Below, in pieces: positions 1-9,154 of a stretch of DNA of 64,000 nt. The notes below the pieces were generated by a model, which did no database searches, was not told the origin of the DNA, and worked only from the letters and a program-made list of their open reading frames with translations. Source of the stretch: Mariniradius saccharolyticus AK6. Its GTDB lineage: Bacteria; Bacteroidota; Bacteroidia; Cytophagales; Cyclobacteriaceae. The position numbers and the translations under genes were made by a program. The number at the start of each line of letters is the position of its first letter. Positions within the stretch are counted from its first letter, which is position 1. The DNA is taken from the NCBI RefSeq assembly GCF_000330725.2, contig NZ_AMZY02000018.1, forward strand, positions 124,001 to 188,000. The letters are read 5' to 3'.

Positions 1-162
1 GAAGCTCTGGATGATTTTGAAAATGTTGGGTACAATGGAACAACCACACAGTTGAAGGCATCCATAGATATACACCTTCCCTTGATCACGATCCAAAAGA
101 CCCTGCTTTTGCCTCAGGATATTTGCAACAAATTGTTATGGGAAATTAAGTTCGTTAATTGA
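1..162 (+). CDS. C-terminal fragment of an unrecognised protein
   Basis: An open frame runs in from the window edge and stops at TGA 160-162, giving the last 53 residues of a protein. It contains a hydrophobic stretch rich in Leu and Ile and ends WEIKFVN. The other two forward frames close quickly in this stretch, so this is the likely reading. I recognise no domain. It lies 60 bp before the CorC/HlyC gene on the same strand and could be its upstream neighbour in an operon. Confidence 0.4.
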   Translation, partial: EALDDFENVGYNGTTTQLKASIDIHLPLITIQKTLLLPQDICNKLLWEIKFVN

Positions 163-222
163 ATTTTGCCGTTATTCGGGGTTATCGAAATCTTCCCTTG
201 TGCGGATTAAATTGAGAATTGT

Positions 223-1500
223 ATGGAGCTTGCGATCTTAGTAGGGTTGGTATTGTTGAATGGCGTTTTCGCCATGTCAGAGATATCTTTGGTTGCCTCC
301 AAGAAATTCAAATTGGAGAATTCCAGAAAAAAGGGAAGCTCAGGAGCTAGGGCTGCATTGGAGCTCATGGAAAATCCGACGCGATTTTTGTCCACGGTAC
401 AAATCGGCATCACCTTAATTGGGATTCTCCTTGGTGTGTACAGTGGCGAGAATCTCACTGGAAGCGTTGAACGCTTGTTTCTTGAAATCGAAGCACTTCA
501 GCCCTATGCAAAGCGATTGGCCACGGTAATCATCGTCGTTTTCGTGACCTATCTTTCGATTGTATTGGGTGAGCTGCTTCCAAAACGCATCGGCATGACC
601 TCCCCGGAGGTGATCATCAGTTTTGTAGCCAAACCGATGCAGATTCTTTCCAAACTTACCTCCCCATTTGTATGGCTTTTGTCTATTTCAAATAACTTCA
701 TGCTGAAAGTTCTCGGCATCGCAGGGGCATCCAGTGACAAGGTGTCCGAAGAAGAAATCAAGTCCCTGCTTCGCCAAAGTGTCGAAGTGGGAGAGATCCA
801 AGAGGTGGAGCATAACATCGTCGAGCGGGTGTTTGAAATGGGTGACCGGAAGATCAATTCGCTGATGACTTATCGTGGCGACATTGTCTTTTTCAAAACC
901 ACCGATACTTGGGATGCGATCAGAGCGGCCATCAAGGAAGAAAAGCATTCATTTTACCCTGTTTCGGACTCCAGCAATTTGGATGATGTTGTCGGAGTCG
1001 TACAGTTGAAGGATCTTTTTTTTGTATCGGGGAGCGATGGCTTTGACATAATGCAATACCTGACGAAGCCGATTTTTTTAAATGAGAATTCGAGTGCTTA
1101 CCACGTGATGGAGAAATTTAGAGCAGAAAAGCTCCATTGCGGGATCGTGGTCGATGAATATGGTGTCACTGTAGGCATTGTTACCATGGACGATTTGATG
1201 GATGCATTGGTGGGGGATATTAGCGAATCACACCAGGATGATTACAAGATCACCCAACGCGATGAAAATTCTTGGTTTGTGGATGGACAATATCCCGTAG
1301 TGGAGTTTTTGCGGTATTTCAAAACCTACCTCGATTACGACTATTCTGGCAAGTTTGCTACCGTCGCGGGCATGATCATGCATGAAACCAACGAAATACC
1401 CGAGATTGGATTCAAAATGAGGCATCGGGATTTACAATTGGAAGTGATAGACAAAGACGGTCAACGCATTGACAAGATTCTTGTGACCCGGGCAAAATAG
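223..1500 (+). CDS. CorC/HlyC (CNNM-type) membrane protein with CBS pair
   Basis: A 425-residue protein of the hemolysin C/CorC family, inner-membrane proteins linked to divalent cation (Mg/Co) efflux or homeostasis. The N-terminal CNNM/DUF21 domain (about residues 1-190) has four hydrophobic segments and the family motif GELLPKR near residue 116. A CBS-domain pair follows (about 205-330), then a C-terminal CorC/HlyC domain (about 345-425). Length and domain order are normal. The name hemolysin is historical and does not imply toxicity. GldE of gliding bacteria belongs to the same superfamily, but no gld or ssb neighbour is visible to support that assignment. Confidence 0.9.
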   Translation: MELAILVGLVLLNGVFAMSEISLVASKKFKLENSRKKGSSGARAALELMENPTRFLSTVQIGITLIGILLGVYSGENLTGSVERLFLEIEALQPYAKRLATVIIVVFVTYLSIVLGELLPKRIGMTSPEVIISFVAKPMQILSKLTSPFVWLLSISNNFMLKVLGIAGASSDKVSEEEIKSLLRQSVEVGEIQEVEHNIVERVFEMGDRKINSLMTYRGDIVFFKTTDTWDAIRAAIKEEKHSFYPVSDSSNLDDVVGVVQLKDLFFVSGSDGFDIMQYLTKPIFLNENSSAYHVMEKFRAEKLHCGIVVDEYGVTVGIVTMDDLMDALVGDISESHQDDYKITQRDENSWFVDGQYPVVEFLRYFKTYLDYDYSGKFATVAGMIMHETNEIPEIGFKMRHRDLQLEVIDKDGQRIDKILVTRAK

Positions 1501-1707
1501 GTCCTTTCTTTTTTGACTTAACGTGTTCCCTTCGGCATTCTTAAAGGTTGTCCATTTTCTGCTGACCCCAGCTATCACGATACCAACAGCTAATGGTGGG
1601 TAATGCATATAAATGTGAATTGATCTATGCCAATCTTTGGTTGGAAAATTGAACACTAGGTACCAAAAGGGGGCCAAGATTCATTCCGAACAAATCGGGC
1701 GCTCACA

Positions 1708-2409
1708 TCAGAATAGGCTCGTTTGTACAGGCTGGACTTTCACGGCTTGGAAGGTTCCCTTCAGCATATCCTGCAGCAGCTTTGTGAATCCTGGCTTCCA
1801 AGTCTCCAATTGGATTTTGGTGTCCTTGGGCTCATAACTCACTGGTCCCATGAGCTTTTCAAAGCCAATCAGCATCGCCCAAACGGTGTAGAAAGCAACC
1901 TCAGGATTGAGTTCGGCACGTATGCTACCGTCCTTCGTACCAAGTGCCACCATCTGTGCGCCTATTTTGGCACAATCATGGTGCATTTCAAGTAACTTTT
2001 GGAAATGCTCGCTTTGCAGAATCAGTGGATTGATTTTTTGGCGGAGATGTTCATCATTATAAAGCTGGACTGTACCCAAAAAATCCAAAACAGCCTGATA
2101 ATAAATCCGACTGCCGCGGGCGAACTTCACATAGTTGTTTGCCAATTCGGTAATCATATCCAACCCCGTCCTCGCTTTGTTTTTGTAGACTTCCCGAAAA
2201 ACATCCTTCAATTCATCAAAAGCCTTTTTGGTCATCGCCAGGTAAAGGTCCTCTTTGTTTTTGAAGTAAAAATAGGTAAGGCCCTTGCTTATTTTAGCGG
2301 ACTTAGCCACATCATCCATTGTAGTGGCCGCAAATCCCTTTTCTGTAAAAAGTCTGATCGCAGCATCCAAAATCATTTTTTCTTTCTGCTGTCTTTCTTG
2401 TACACCCAT
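1708..2409 (-). CDS. TetR/AcrR family transcriptional regulator
   Basis: A 233-residue TetR-type repressor. The N-terminal helix-turn-helix (about residues 5-50) carries the family pattern ILDAAIRLFTEKGF, TTMDDVAKSA and KGLTYFYFKNKEDL; the rest is a helical ligand-binding domain. I chose the ATG at 2409; a longer frame starting with TTG at 2439 would add ten residues with no family resemblance and would run over the predicted promoter. The upstream gene on the same strand is a small lipoprotein; no efflux pump is adjacent, so the regulon cannot be guessed. An inverted repeat and a -7-like box upstream suggest autoregulation. Confidence 0.9.
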   Translation of the reverse strand: MGVQERQQKEKMILDAAIRLFTEKGFAATTMDDVAKSAKISKGLTYFYFKNKEDLYLAMTKKAFDELKDVFREVYKNKARTGLDMITELANNYVKFARGSRIYYQAVLDFLGTVQLYNDEHLRQKINPLILQSEHFQKLLEMHHDCAKIGAQMVALGTKDGSIRAELNPEVAFYTVWAMLIGFEKLMGPVSYEPKDTKIQLETWKPGFTKLLQDMLKGTFQAVKVQPVQTSLF

Positions 2410-2436
2410 TGCTTGACATTGTTTTCGAACAAGGGT

Positions 2437-2470
2437 CAAATATATTAAACAGCAGTCAGATATCTATCTG
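2437..2470 (-). promoter_or_regulatory. Candidate tetR promoter with inverted repeat
   Basis: On the minus strand, positions 2444-2437 read TATATTTG, an exact match to the Bacteroidota -7 box TAnnTTTG, about 28 nt before the ATG at 2409. An inverted repeat (cagata at 2457-2462, tatctg at 2465-2470, 2-nt spacer) covers the expected -33 zone, where no TTG is seen. This placement fits a repressor operator for the TetR protein itself, but the arms are only 6 bp. Confidence 0.4.
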
Positions 2471-2518
2471 CCGCCGTTTATCAATGGGTTAAGGAGTATG
2501 ATTTTCAGGTAAAAAAAA

Positions 2519-3175
2519 TCAGTCTTCGCTTTCTGATTCTTGGTTTTTAGCCTTCAAACACGCTTTAAGGCTTTCCCAATTTTCTTCACCCAAAAGTTCT
2601 TTTAGCTGTTTTACATAATCCCTTACACAAGGCTTGATAGTTTCCTTGTGCTTCTCACGGATTTCTTTCATGGCCTCTAGGAAAGTTTTTCGGATGTTTT
2701 CCATTTCCGACCTAAACTGCGACGGGGTGATTTCCTCTTTTCTCAACTTTTCGACAGCTGTTTTCCTAGCTGCTTCCATGCTTCCGATTACTTCCTTTAG
2801 CTCTGCAAGGAAAGTCTCATGCACATCCCTGCGGCACTCCAGCAGGCCTTCCGCCAATGCCCTGGCTTCGGCAATTTGTTCTTCTGTGAGTTCCAACTCC
2901 TCAGCGCAGGCACCAAGCCTAATCAATGGGAATGGTCGTCTTCCCATTGCAATTCTCGCATTCAGATCTTCTCCTTCGGTAGTCCGGAGCCCAAAAGGTG
3001 TGTTTTCCGTTCCGCCTTGCACGCCAATAGGAAGGATTTCATTAGCGATGTAATTGACTACTTCATCCAGTTCCGCATCCAACTGCGCGGGATTTGAGTC
3101 GTCATTGTTTTGGCAGGCAAAGGCTAAAAATGCTACAGCCGCCATCATTACCAGGGTTTTTAGATTGTTTTTCAT
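2519..3175 (-). CDS. Small helical lipoprotein of unknown function
   Basis: A 218-residue protein with a lipoprotein signal (hydrophobic stretch to the lipobox AFACQN, Cys at residue 21). The body, from about residue 85, is helical and highly charged, with LTEEQIAEARALAEGL and repeated Glu/Lys/Arg heptad-like segments. LTEEQ followed by a long helix resembles Spy/CpxP-type periplasmic proteins, but the match is loose and no function is claimed. It lies on the same strand as tetR, 109 bp upstream of it. Confidence 0.8.
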   Translation of the reverse strand: MKNNLKTLVMMAAVAFLAFACQNNDDSNPAQLDAELDEVVNYIANEILPIGVQGGTENTPFGLRTTEGEDLNARIAMGRRPFPLIRLGACAEELELTEEQIAEARALAEGLLECRRDVHETFLAELKEVIGSMEAARKTAVEKLRKEEITPSQFRSEMENIRKTFLEAMKEIREKHKETIKPCVRDYVKQLKELLGEENWESLKACLKAKNQESESED

Positions 3176-3330
3176 TTGAATTGGGGGTTTGATTAAGTAC
3201 TAACGTAAAAGTAGCAAAATCCATGCTAATCGTATCAGGTAAAATATTGGGCAATCGTCAACAAACAAAGGCAACTCGGTAGTATAAACCTCCTAAATCC
3301 TTGAGAGTAATTTAGGTATCCGATCAAGCA

Positions 3331-3360
3331 AAAAAAGCCCCAAATCCGGGGCTTTTTTTG
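3331..3360 (-). terminator. Rho-independent terminator after tyrS
   Basis: A GCCCC/GGGGC stem (3337-3341 with 3348-3352) flanked by A- and T-runs on both sides. It sits just past the tyrS stop codon at 3365 and ends in a T-tract when read on the minus strand, so it should end the tyrS transcript. Confidence 0.85.
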
Positions 3361-3364
3361 ATTT

Positions 3365-4657
3365 CTATTTGATGGATATGATGAAGTAGTTCTTTTTCCC
3401 CTTTTGGACCAAGAGATATTTTCCCTGCAGCAAAGGGAAATTGGGGACTTGCTGCGGATCGGAGATTTTTTCCTTGTTGATCGAAACGCCGCCCCCTTGG
3501 ATCATTTTTCTGGCTTCGCCTTTGGAGGGAAAAATCTCGTTGCCGGTTCTCTCCGACAAAAGATCCACGACGTTGGCGGTGGTTTCCAAATCGTGCTTGC
3601 TGATCTGGGCCTGGGGAACTCCCTCAAATACTTGCAGGAATGTCCGCTCATCCAAAGCCGCTAAATCGGCGGTAGAGGATTTGCCGAACAGGATTTCCGA
3701 TGCTTTCACGGCCATCTCATATTCGGCTTCGCTGTGCACCATGATGGTCACCTGCTTCGCGATTTCCTTTTGCAGCAGGCGCAGATGGGGCGCTTGTGCA
3801 TGTTCCGCTTCCAAGGATTCGATCGTATTGCGGTCCAAAGTGGTGAAGATTCGAATGTATTTCGCCGCATCTTCATCGGATACATTGAGCCAAAACTGGT
3901 AAAAGGCATAAGGAGACGTTTTCTCAGGATCAAGCCAAACGGAGCCGCTTTCGGTCTTGCCAAATTTGCTGCCATCGGCTTTGGTGATCAAGGGTACAGT
4001 CAGTGCAAAGGCACTGCCTCCTTCCATCTTCCGGATGAGTTCTGTGCCGGTGACGATATTGCCCCATTGGTCGGAACCACCCAATTGGATGCTGACGTTG
4101 CGGTTTTTCCACAAGTAGTAGAAGTCGTAGCCTTGGATTAGCTGGTAGCTGAACTCGGTAAAGGAAAGCCCACTGCCTTCTTCCAGCCGGCGCTTGACCG
4201 AATCCTTGGCCATCATATAGTTCACAGTGATGTACTTACCGACATCCCTGATAAACTCCAGAAAGCTGAAACCCGCCATCCAGTCGTAGTTGTTGACCAG
4301 TTCGGCTTTGTTGGCGCTGCCCTCCTGGAAGTTGAGGAACTTCGAAAGTTGGGCCTTGATACAGGCGACATTGTGGTCGAGTGTGGCTTTGTCGAGCAGG
4401 TTGCGTTCAGCTGACTTGAAGCTTGGATCACCGATCATGCCCGTCGCACCACCGACAAGTGCAAAGGGTTTGTGTCCCGCTCTTTGGAAATGGAGCAAAG
4501 TCATCACGCCCACCAAGTGCCCGATATGAAGGGAATCTGCCGTTGGGTCAAAACCAAGATAGGCCGCAGCCATGCCCTTGGTCAGGTGTTCCTCGATCTC
4601 GGGGGTCATATCCTGCAACATACCCCTCCAGCGCAGTTCCTCTATAAAATTGTTCAT
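3365..4657 (-). CDS. tyrS: Tyrosyl-tRNA synthetase
   Basis: A 430-residue class I aminoacyl-tRNA synthetase that charges tRNA-Tyr in the cytoplasm. The HIGH signature is at residues 44-47 ([10 protein letters not shown]). The KMSKS counterpart is KFGKTESG near residue 230, the form usual in bacterial TyrRS. The tyrosine-binding region includes [10 protein letters not shown]-terminal S4 RNA-binding domain starts near residue 365 ([14 protein letters not shown]). Length is typical. It stands alone, with a terminator after it and a promoter-like box before it. Confidence 0.97.
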   Translation of the reverse strand: MNNFIEELRWRGMLQDMTPEIEEHLTKGMAAAYLGFDPTADSLHIGHLVGVMTLLHFQRAGHKPFALVGGATGMIGDPSFKSAERNLLDKATLDHNVACIKAQLSKFLNFQEGSANKAELVNNYDWMAGFSFLEFIRDVGKYITVNYMMAKDSVKRRLEEGSGLSFTEFSYQLIQGYDFYYLWKNRNVSIQLGGSDQWGNIVTGTELIRKMEGGSAFALTVPLITKADGSKFGKTESGSVWLDPEKTSPYAFYQFWLNVSDEDAAKYIRIFTTLDRNTIESLEAEHAQAPHLRLLQKEIAKQVTIMVHSEAEYEMAVKASEILFGKSSTADLAALDERTFLQVFEGVPQAQISKHDLETTANVVDLLSERTGNEIFPSKGEARKMIQGGGVSINKEKISDPQQVPNFPLLQGKYLLVQKGKKNYFIISIK

Positions 4658-4680
4658 TGACTCTGTGTTTTTTCGAGCTG

Positions 4681-4688
4681 CAAATATA
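4681..4688 (-). promoter_or_regulatory. Candidate -7 box for tyrS
   Basis: Minus-strand TATATTTG matches TAnnTTTG exactly, 23 nt before the tyrS ATG. No convincing TTG is seen at the -33 position, so this is a suggestion only. Confidence 0.35.
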
Positions 4689-4852
4689 GAAGGAATAGGT
4701 TTGGTTTGGGATTTTGGGCAGGGGAGAAATGAAAAAGGGGAAGATTTGGGCTTTCAAATTAATTTGATGGGACATCATTCAGAATCGCGCGAATCAATCC
4801 ATAAAGCAATGCAGTTAGGGGTAATCCATTCAATCTAACGGAAATGGCGAAA

Positions 4853-5449
4853 TCACTTTTCTTGATTCTTTTGATTGGAGTTAATTATGTGAAGGCAAAT
4901 CCCGGAAGTGTCTTGTTTGTCATAGTACAGCCATATAATGTCAAGCGTATCTTTTAATCCAAATTCATAGAAGTTGGAGTCGTCTCTACCAATCTTGATG
5001 TCTTTAAAAAACAAACTATCACCTACGAAGTGGTATTTGCCGGTTGTTTTTGAAGTTCCAAAACAAATGTTGTTGAAAACAAATGTATTGTCTTCTTTCA
5101 GTTTTAAAATGATAGAACAACCTGCGACACCCTCTCGTCGGGCAATGATAATGTCATTTGCTTCAAGGTTTTCAAGATTAAAAAGGCCTAATGGCGCCAG
5201 AAAAATCAAGACCAAAACAATGGCGGTAAAGCAAATTACTTTCAATCTTTCTCTATTTCTAAAATTTTCCCTAAAACCAAAGTATATCTGTGTAAACGCA
5301 GTTATGCAAAGTCCTAAGAAAACAAAAAATAGTAGGATGGAAATCAAAAATGACCAAAATCCAAGATTGTCGCCCCAAAGCTCAATTGTGTTAACTGCGA
5401 CGAAAAAGGCCAGTCCAATTCCAATAATCAGTTTATTCTGAGTGCGCAT
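4853..5449 (-). CDS. Membrane protein of unknown function
   Basis: A 198-residue protein with three predicted transmembrane segments in its first half (about residues 8-24, 31-54 and 70-90), followed by a soluble C-terminal part of about 100 residues rich in beta-type pattern. I recognise no family. The codon usage looks more AT-rich than that of tyrS, and no neighbour gives functional context: tyrS is on one side and the AbiE pair, 124 bp away, on the other. It may be part of the same accessory patch as the AbiE genes. Confidence 0.7.
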   Translation of the reverse strand: MRTQNKLIIGIGLAFFVAVNTIELWGDNLGFWSFLISILLFFVFLGLCITAFTQIYFGFRENFRNRERLKVICFTAIVLVLIFLAPLGLFNLENLEANDIIIARREGVAGCSIILKLKEDNTFVFNNICFGTSKTTGKYHFVGDSLFFKDIKIGRDDSNFYEFGLKDTLDIIWLYYDKQDTSGICLHIINSNQKNQEK

Positions 5450-5573
5450 ACTTGAAATTTAGTCAATGTTTGCAAATAAATTGGATACTTCCACCCACAA
5501 GAAATAACAAAAACTAATGATTTTCATTTTAGCCAATACTATGGCTTGAAAGGACTACGACAAGAAAATTAAT

Positions 5574-6419
5574 TTATTTCGTCTTCAGTTTTTCAACCAA
5601 TTCCAAAAAATACGCTGTTGTCCATATATCCAACCCCTCCGGGTCAGGAATAAACCGAACCACATCTTGTTTTACCCGATCGAAATCCAGACTCTCTATT
5701 TTCTGCTTCAAAAGCGCTCTGATCCCTGATTCATCCACCGGCCGTGTGAGGTCACCTGATTCAATGGCCCGAACTGAGAAATGTTCGAGGTTGATAGGAA
5801 CTCCCTTTCTGATATACCACTCCAAATCAAACCAATCTCTGCCTTTCACCCTGGATTTCGATTTTCTGAAAAGCAAGGCATGCATTTTACCTGCAAACAA
5901 ATCCTCAATTCTTAGGCAATTGACATAGAAAGAAAAGGGCTTCAACAAGAGTTTGTTTTCAGTCTGAAACTGCAAGGGTGGAAACACATCTACTTCAATT
6001 TTGATTTTTAGGGAAGGTTTAGTGAGTGGTAGTTTGAAACTGGCACTTTCCAAGACCAATTCTTTCCACTCGGTGTCCGCCTTGAGAAAGGCAGATTCTA
6101 TTTGAGAATTTGGGTTTCTCGGTTTTTCCTTTACCGAGACGTTCATTCCTAATGCCTCAAATTCGGCCGTCAGGAAAGGTAGGTATTCCACAAGCGAGAA
6201 GCTTTGGCTCTTTTTTAAAAGTGTGAAATCCAAATCTTCCGAGAATCTTGGAAGTCCATAAAATATCCGTAGACAAGTGCCTCCATAGAATGCGGCTTCC
6301 TTGAAGAATCCGGCACGATATAGTCCAGCCAGTGCGATTTCTTGCATGATTTCCCTCAAAGCGGAAACAAACTGTTCTTCACTTTTAGGTTTATATTGGT
6401 CAATCCACGATACGATCAT
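5574..6419 (-). CDS. AbiEii/AbiGii-type nucleotidyltransferase toxin
   Basis: A 281-residue protein of the AbiEii family, the toxin half of type IV toxin-antitoxin and abortive-infection modules. Family members are nucleotidyltransferases; some relatives (MenT) modify tRNA. The polymerase-beta-like motifs are present: GGT at 46-48 with RFSEDLDF at 58-65, a third acidic site IEVD at 141-144, DLFAGK at 173-178 and RDWFDLEW at 194-201. All expected catalytic residues appear intact. Its start overlaps the AbiEi stop by 4 bp (ATGA), so the two are translationally coupled. The target in this host is unknown. Confidence 0.9.
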   Translation of the reverse strand: MIVSWIDQYKPKSEEQFVSALREIMQEIALAGLYRAGFFKEAAFYGGTCLRIFYGLPRFSEDLDFTLLKKSQSFSLVEYLPFLTAEFEALGMNVSVKEKPRNPNSQIESAFLKADTEWKELVLESASFKLPLTKPSLKIKIEVDVFPPLQFQTENKLLLKPFSFYVNCLRIEDLFAGKMHALLFRKSKSRVKGRDWFDLEWYIRKGVPINLEHFSVRAIESGDLTRPVDESGIRALLKQKIESLDFDRVKQDVVRFIPDPEGLDIWTTAYFLELVEKLKTK

Positions 6420-7054
6420 GATTCAACAAGGGTGTCTACCAATAACTTCAAACTCGTTTTTTTGGGAGAAAGTGGAACCCATTCACCCATCGTTCTCAAA
6501 TCCAAGTCCCTTAATTCAGCGATGTCCATGCGCAAATCCTCCTCAAGATATTCCCTCACTTCCAACTTACTACGAAATAACGTCCCAGAAGTCAGCACAA
6601 TCTTGTCCCAAAGTGCCTTTTCCCGGCTGGCTATCATGAAAAAACCTGACTCAGGATTCCCCTGACTGATGATTCCAAGTGAGAAATAGCTTGCCCTCAC
6701 TTGCGAGTAGTCAAACCGGCCAAAGGGCGTATCGAAAATTCTGTTCGGTCGGGTTGTGACGGAACTGGTTTGAAAAACCCGTTCTGGGATCATTCCATGG
6801 AAAGAAAGGGCGGAATCCAATGAGACATAACTTGGCCCATGGAGTTGATTGGCGAGGAGGTAGGGATTGGGGATATTGTTAGATAGCTTTTGCCCTAGCA
6901 CATATAGCCCCTTTTTCACCTGAATCAAATCCCCTTTTTTCACCCAATAGTTAATCTTGTCATAGGGTCGTCGATATCCATTTAGAATGGGCAAAATGGA
7001 TGAGGTCGCAAGAGGGATTTTTCCAAGGTTCATCAATTCCAACAATTCATTCAT
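6416..7054 (-). CDS. AbiEi-type antitoxin, winged-helix regulator
   Basis: A 212-residue protein that is the partner of the AbiEii toxin. The N-terminal winged-helix region (about residues 1-60, ending VKKGLYVLG) is followed by the AbiEi C-terminal domain, which includes YVSLDSALSFHG. In studied systems AbiEi neutralises AbiEii without forming a stable complex and represses its own promoter by binding inverted repeats. Here a perfect 15-bp inverted repeat lies 10 bp upstream of the ATG. The pair stands alone, with no restriction or phage genes visible beside it. Confidence 0.88.
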   Translation of the reverse strand: MNELLELMNLGKIPLATSSILPILNGYRRPYDKINYWVKKGDLIQVKKGLYVLGQKLSNNIPNPYLLANQLHGPSYVSLDSALSFHGMIPERVFQTSSVTTRPNRIFDTPFGRFDYSQVRASYFSLGIISQGNPESGFFMIASREKALWDKIVLTSGTLFRSKLEVREYLEEDLRMDIAELRDLDLRTMGEWVPLSPKKTSLKLLVDTLVES

Positions 7055-7058
7055 ATGT

Positions 7059-7119
7059 CAAAAATATGATATTAATTCGAAAAAATTCCGAATTAATATC
7101 ATAAAAATTACATTAATTC
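7059..7119 (-). promoter_or_regulatory. abiE operator: 15-bp perfect inverted repeat over the promoter
   Basis: The arms are 7065-7079 and 7089-7103 (inner half CGAATTAATATC), perfectly complementary over 15 bp with a 9-nt spacer. A third copy of the half-site core ATTAATTC lies at 7112-7119. Minus-strand TATTTTTG (7066-7059) matches TAnnTTTG and overlaps the near arm, so a bound protein would block the promoter. The box is only 4 nt from the ATG, so the message may be leaderless or nearly so. Binding by AbiEi is inferred from known AbiEi behaviour. Confidence 0.7.
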
Positions 7120-7305
7120 ATTGCTAAATGACCGATTTATTGGTATGGAAAAAAGCTCCTAGGAACGAACTCTTAAAATTGGCGAGGCGAAAAACTCCTA
7201 ATTTCTCTCAATCACGAAGGAAAACCCTCCAGCTTGCCAACACTTTTTACCGTTTCCAACCTCCCAATTTTCCAATTTTAAAATTCTTCAATTCCCAATT
7301 TCCCA

Positions 7306-9153
7306 CTACCACGCAATTCCATAATCCTCGCCATGGTTGCTGGAACCGCCCCAAAAGGTCCCGTGCTTCCAGTCAAACCAAATGGCGTTCAAAGGACCTG
7401 AAGTGCGGTCAAGGAAGTTCATCTTGTAGCCTCGATTGCGCAGGTCATTGCGCACCCACGCAGGGATTTGGGTATTGAGCTCTATCGAACCGGGTTTCGA
7501 TTCATGTGCACCAAATGAAGACTGGATTTGGTAGTTGTGGATATTGGCGGCTTCCGTGGCTTGCTGCACGGTCATCCCAAACTCTACAATGTTGAGGAAA
7601 AGCTGCAGCAAGTCCTGGTCTTGGGTATCGCCTCCCTGAATTGAAAATGACAAAAACGGTTTCCCGTCCTTCAAAGCCATGGATGGCGTCAGCGTCACGC
7701 GTGGGCGCTTACCGGGCTCAAGTACGTTGAACGGATTGAGGCGCTCGTCGAGGACAAAGCTCTGCATCCTTTGGCTGAGTCCGATACCGGTATTCCCTGC
7801 AATGGTAGCTGGCACCCAACCTCCCGAGGGCGTTACTGAAACTACCCAGCCTTCCTTGTCAGTGGCTTGGATGGACGTCGTGCCCGCGAGAAAATGTGCT
7901 AGGAACGGATCCTCGGGACCTTGGATTGGCAGCTCGGGACGGTCATAGGCGAGGGCATCCTTTCGTTTTGAAAGTAGATCGAGGAAGGGATTTGTTTCGC
8001 CCTGAAAAGGGTAGGGGTCCCCAGGGCCGATTGTTTCGTCATTCTTTTCCTGAATCAGTTTTGCCCGTTCCTTTGCGTATTCCTTTGACAACAAACCTTT
8101 CATTGGGCTCTTAGGTCCAAAATCGGGGTCCCCGTAGTAGAAGTCCCTGTCCGAAAAAGCCAAACTCATTGCTTGGTACAGGGTATTGATGTAGTTGGCC
8201 GAATTGTAGCCCATTGCCTTCAGGTCGAAGTTCTCGAGGATATTCAGGCTTTGCAGGAGGGCTGGACCTTGGGTCCACTCCTGAAGCTTGTAAACGTCGA
8301 TCCCTTTGTAATTGACCGTCAATGGTTCTTCAATTTTTACCTTCCATTTGGCCAGATCTTCCATGGTGAACAAGCCGCCCTGCTCGCGGGTACCCCTCAC
8401 AATCTCCTGTGCGATATCACCTTTGTAAAAACGCTCATAGGCTGCGTAAATGGCTTCTTTGCGCGATTTCCCTTTCTTCAATGCTTGTTTTTCGGCCTCT
8501 ACCAACTTGGCCAGTGTATTGTACAAATCCTCCTGTACGAATATTTCCCCGGCATGTGGAGCTTCCCTTTCCTCACCCAAATGCGGAAGGAATACCTTTT
8601 TAGAATAGGGCCATTCTTTGATCTTATCCTTGTTGTTTTCGATCATGTTGGCGGTTTGGGCTTCGATCGGATAGCCTTTTGCCATTTGCATGGCGGGGGC
8701 AAGTACCTGTTCGAGGCTCATCGTGCCATATTCTGCCAGCATGGTCATCAGTCCACCGGGAGTACCGGGTGTGGTGGCAGCGAGTGGTCCAAATTCTGGT
8801 GGGTAGGCCATCCCTTTTTCCTTATAAAATTCCACCGTGGCGCCAGTCGGAGCCACACCCATGGCGTTGATGGCAATAACTTTTTTGGTATGCGGATTGT
8901 AAATCAGGGCTTGTGTCTCTCCACCCCAACTCAGTACATCCCACATGGTACATACTGCCGCCAACATCGCGCATGAGGCATCAACCGCATTGCCTCCTTG
9001 GCTGAAAATCATAGCACCTGCAGTCGCTCCGAGTGGCTTTCCAGTGATCGCCATCCAATGTTTTCCATGGAGGGGAGGTTTTTGTGTCGACTGTGAAAAA
9101 ACCGTTCCCATGATCAGGACGACAATGAGACAAGTAATAATTGTTTTCTTCAT
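7306..9153 (-). CDS. Gamma-glutamyltransferase family protein, exported
   Basis: A 615-residue Ntn-hydrolase of the gamma-glutamyltranspeptidase family with an N-terminal signal peptide (about residues 1-20). Such enzymes self-cleave before a threonine and then hydrolyse or transfer gamma-glutamyl groups, for example from glutathione. The expected cleavage site is Thr425-Thr426 in AGTTSIQATDKEG, followed by the glycine-rich region LSFSIQGGDTQDQD. The residue after the Thr pair is Ser rather than the usual His, so substrate use may differ from classical GGT. It follows the 9155-10291 gene by 1 bp, so the two form an operon. A second, more typical GGT lies at 15733-17439. Confidence 0.88.
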   Translation of the reverse strand: MKKTIITCLIVVLIMGTVFSQSTQKPPLHGKHWMAITGKPLGATAGAMIFSQGGNAVDASCAMLAAVCTMWDVLSWGGETQALIYNPHTKKVIAINAMGVAPTGATVEFYKEKGMAYPPEFGPLAATTPGTPGGLMTMLAEYGTMSLEQVLAPAMQMAKGYPIEAQTANMIENNKDKIKEWPYSKKVFLPHLGEEREAPHAGEIFVQEDLYNTLAKLVEAEKQALKKGKSRKEAIYAAYERFYKGDIAQEIVRGTREQGGLFTMEDLAKWKVKIEEPLTVNYKGIDVYKLQEWTQGPALLQSLNILENFDLKAMGYNSANYINTLYQAMSLAFSDRDFYYGDPDFGPKSPMKGLLSKEYAKERAKLIQEKNDETIGPGDPYPFQGETNPFLDLLSKRKDALAYDRPELPIQGPEDPFLAHFLAGTTSIQATDKEGWVVSVTPSGGWVPATIAGNTGIGLSQRMQSFVLDERLNPFNVLEPGKRPRVTLTPSMALKDGKPFLSFSIQGGDTQDQDLLQLFLNIVEFGMTVQQATEAANIHNYQIQSSFGAHESKPGSIELNTQIPAWVRNDLRNRGYKMNFLDRTSGPLNAIWFDWKHGTFWGGSSNHGEDYGIAW

Positions 9154-9154
9154 G

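Noticed and set aside
223-1500. gldE gliding gene
   Set aside because: Although it is the same superfamily, the usual ssb and gld neighbours are not visible, so the narrower name is not justified.
2819-3097. Plus-strand frame opposite the lipoprotein gene
   Set aside because: It is a shadow of the lipoprotein gene with no domain or signal.
7128-7478. Plus-strand open frame between abiE and the GGT gene
   Set aside because: Its second half is antisense to the GGT-like gene and its first part has low-complexity text; no family resemblance.
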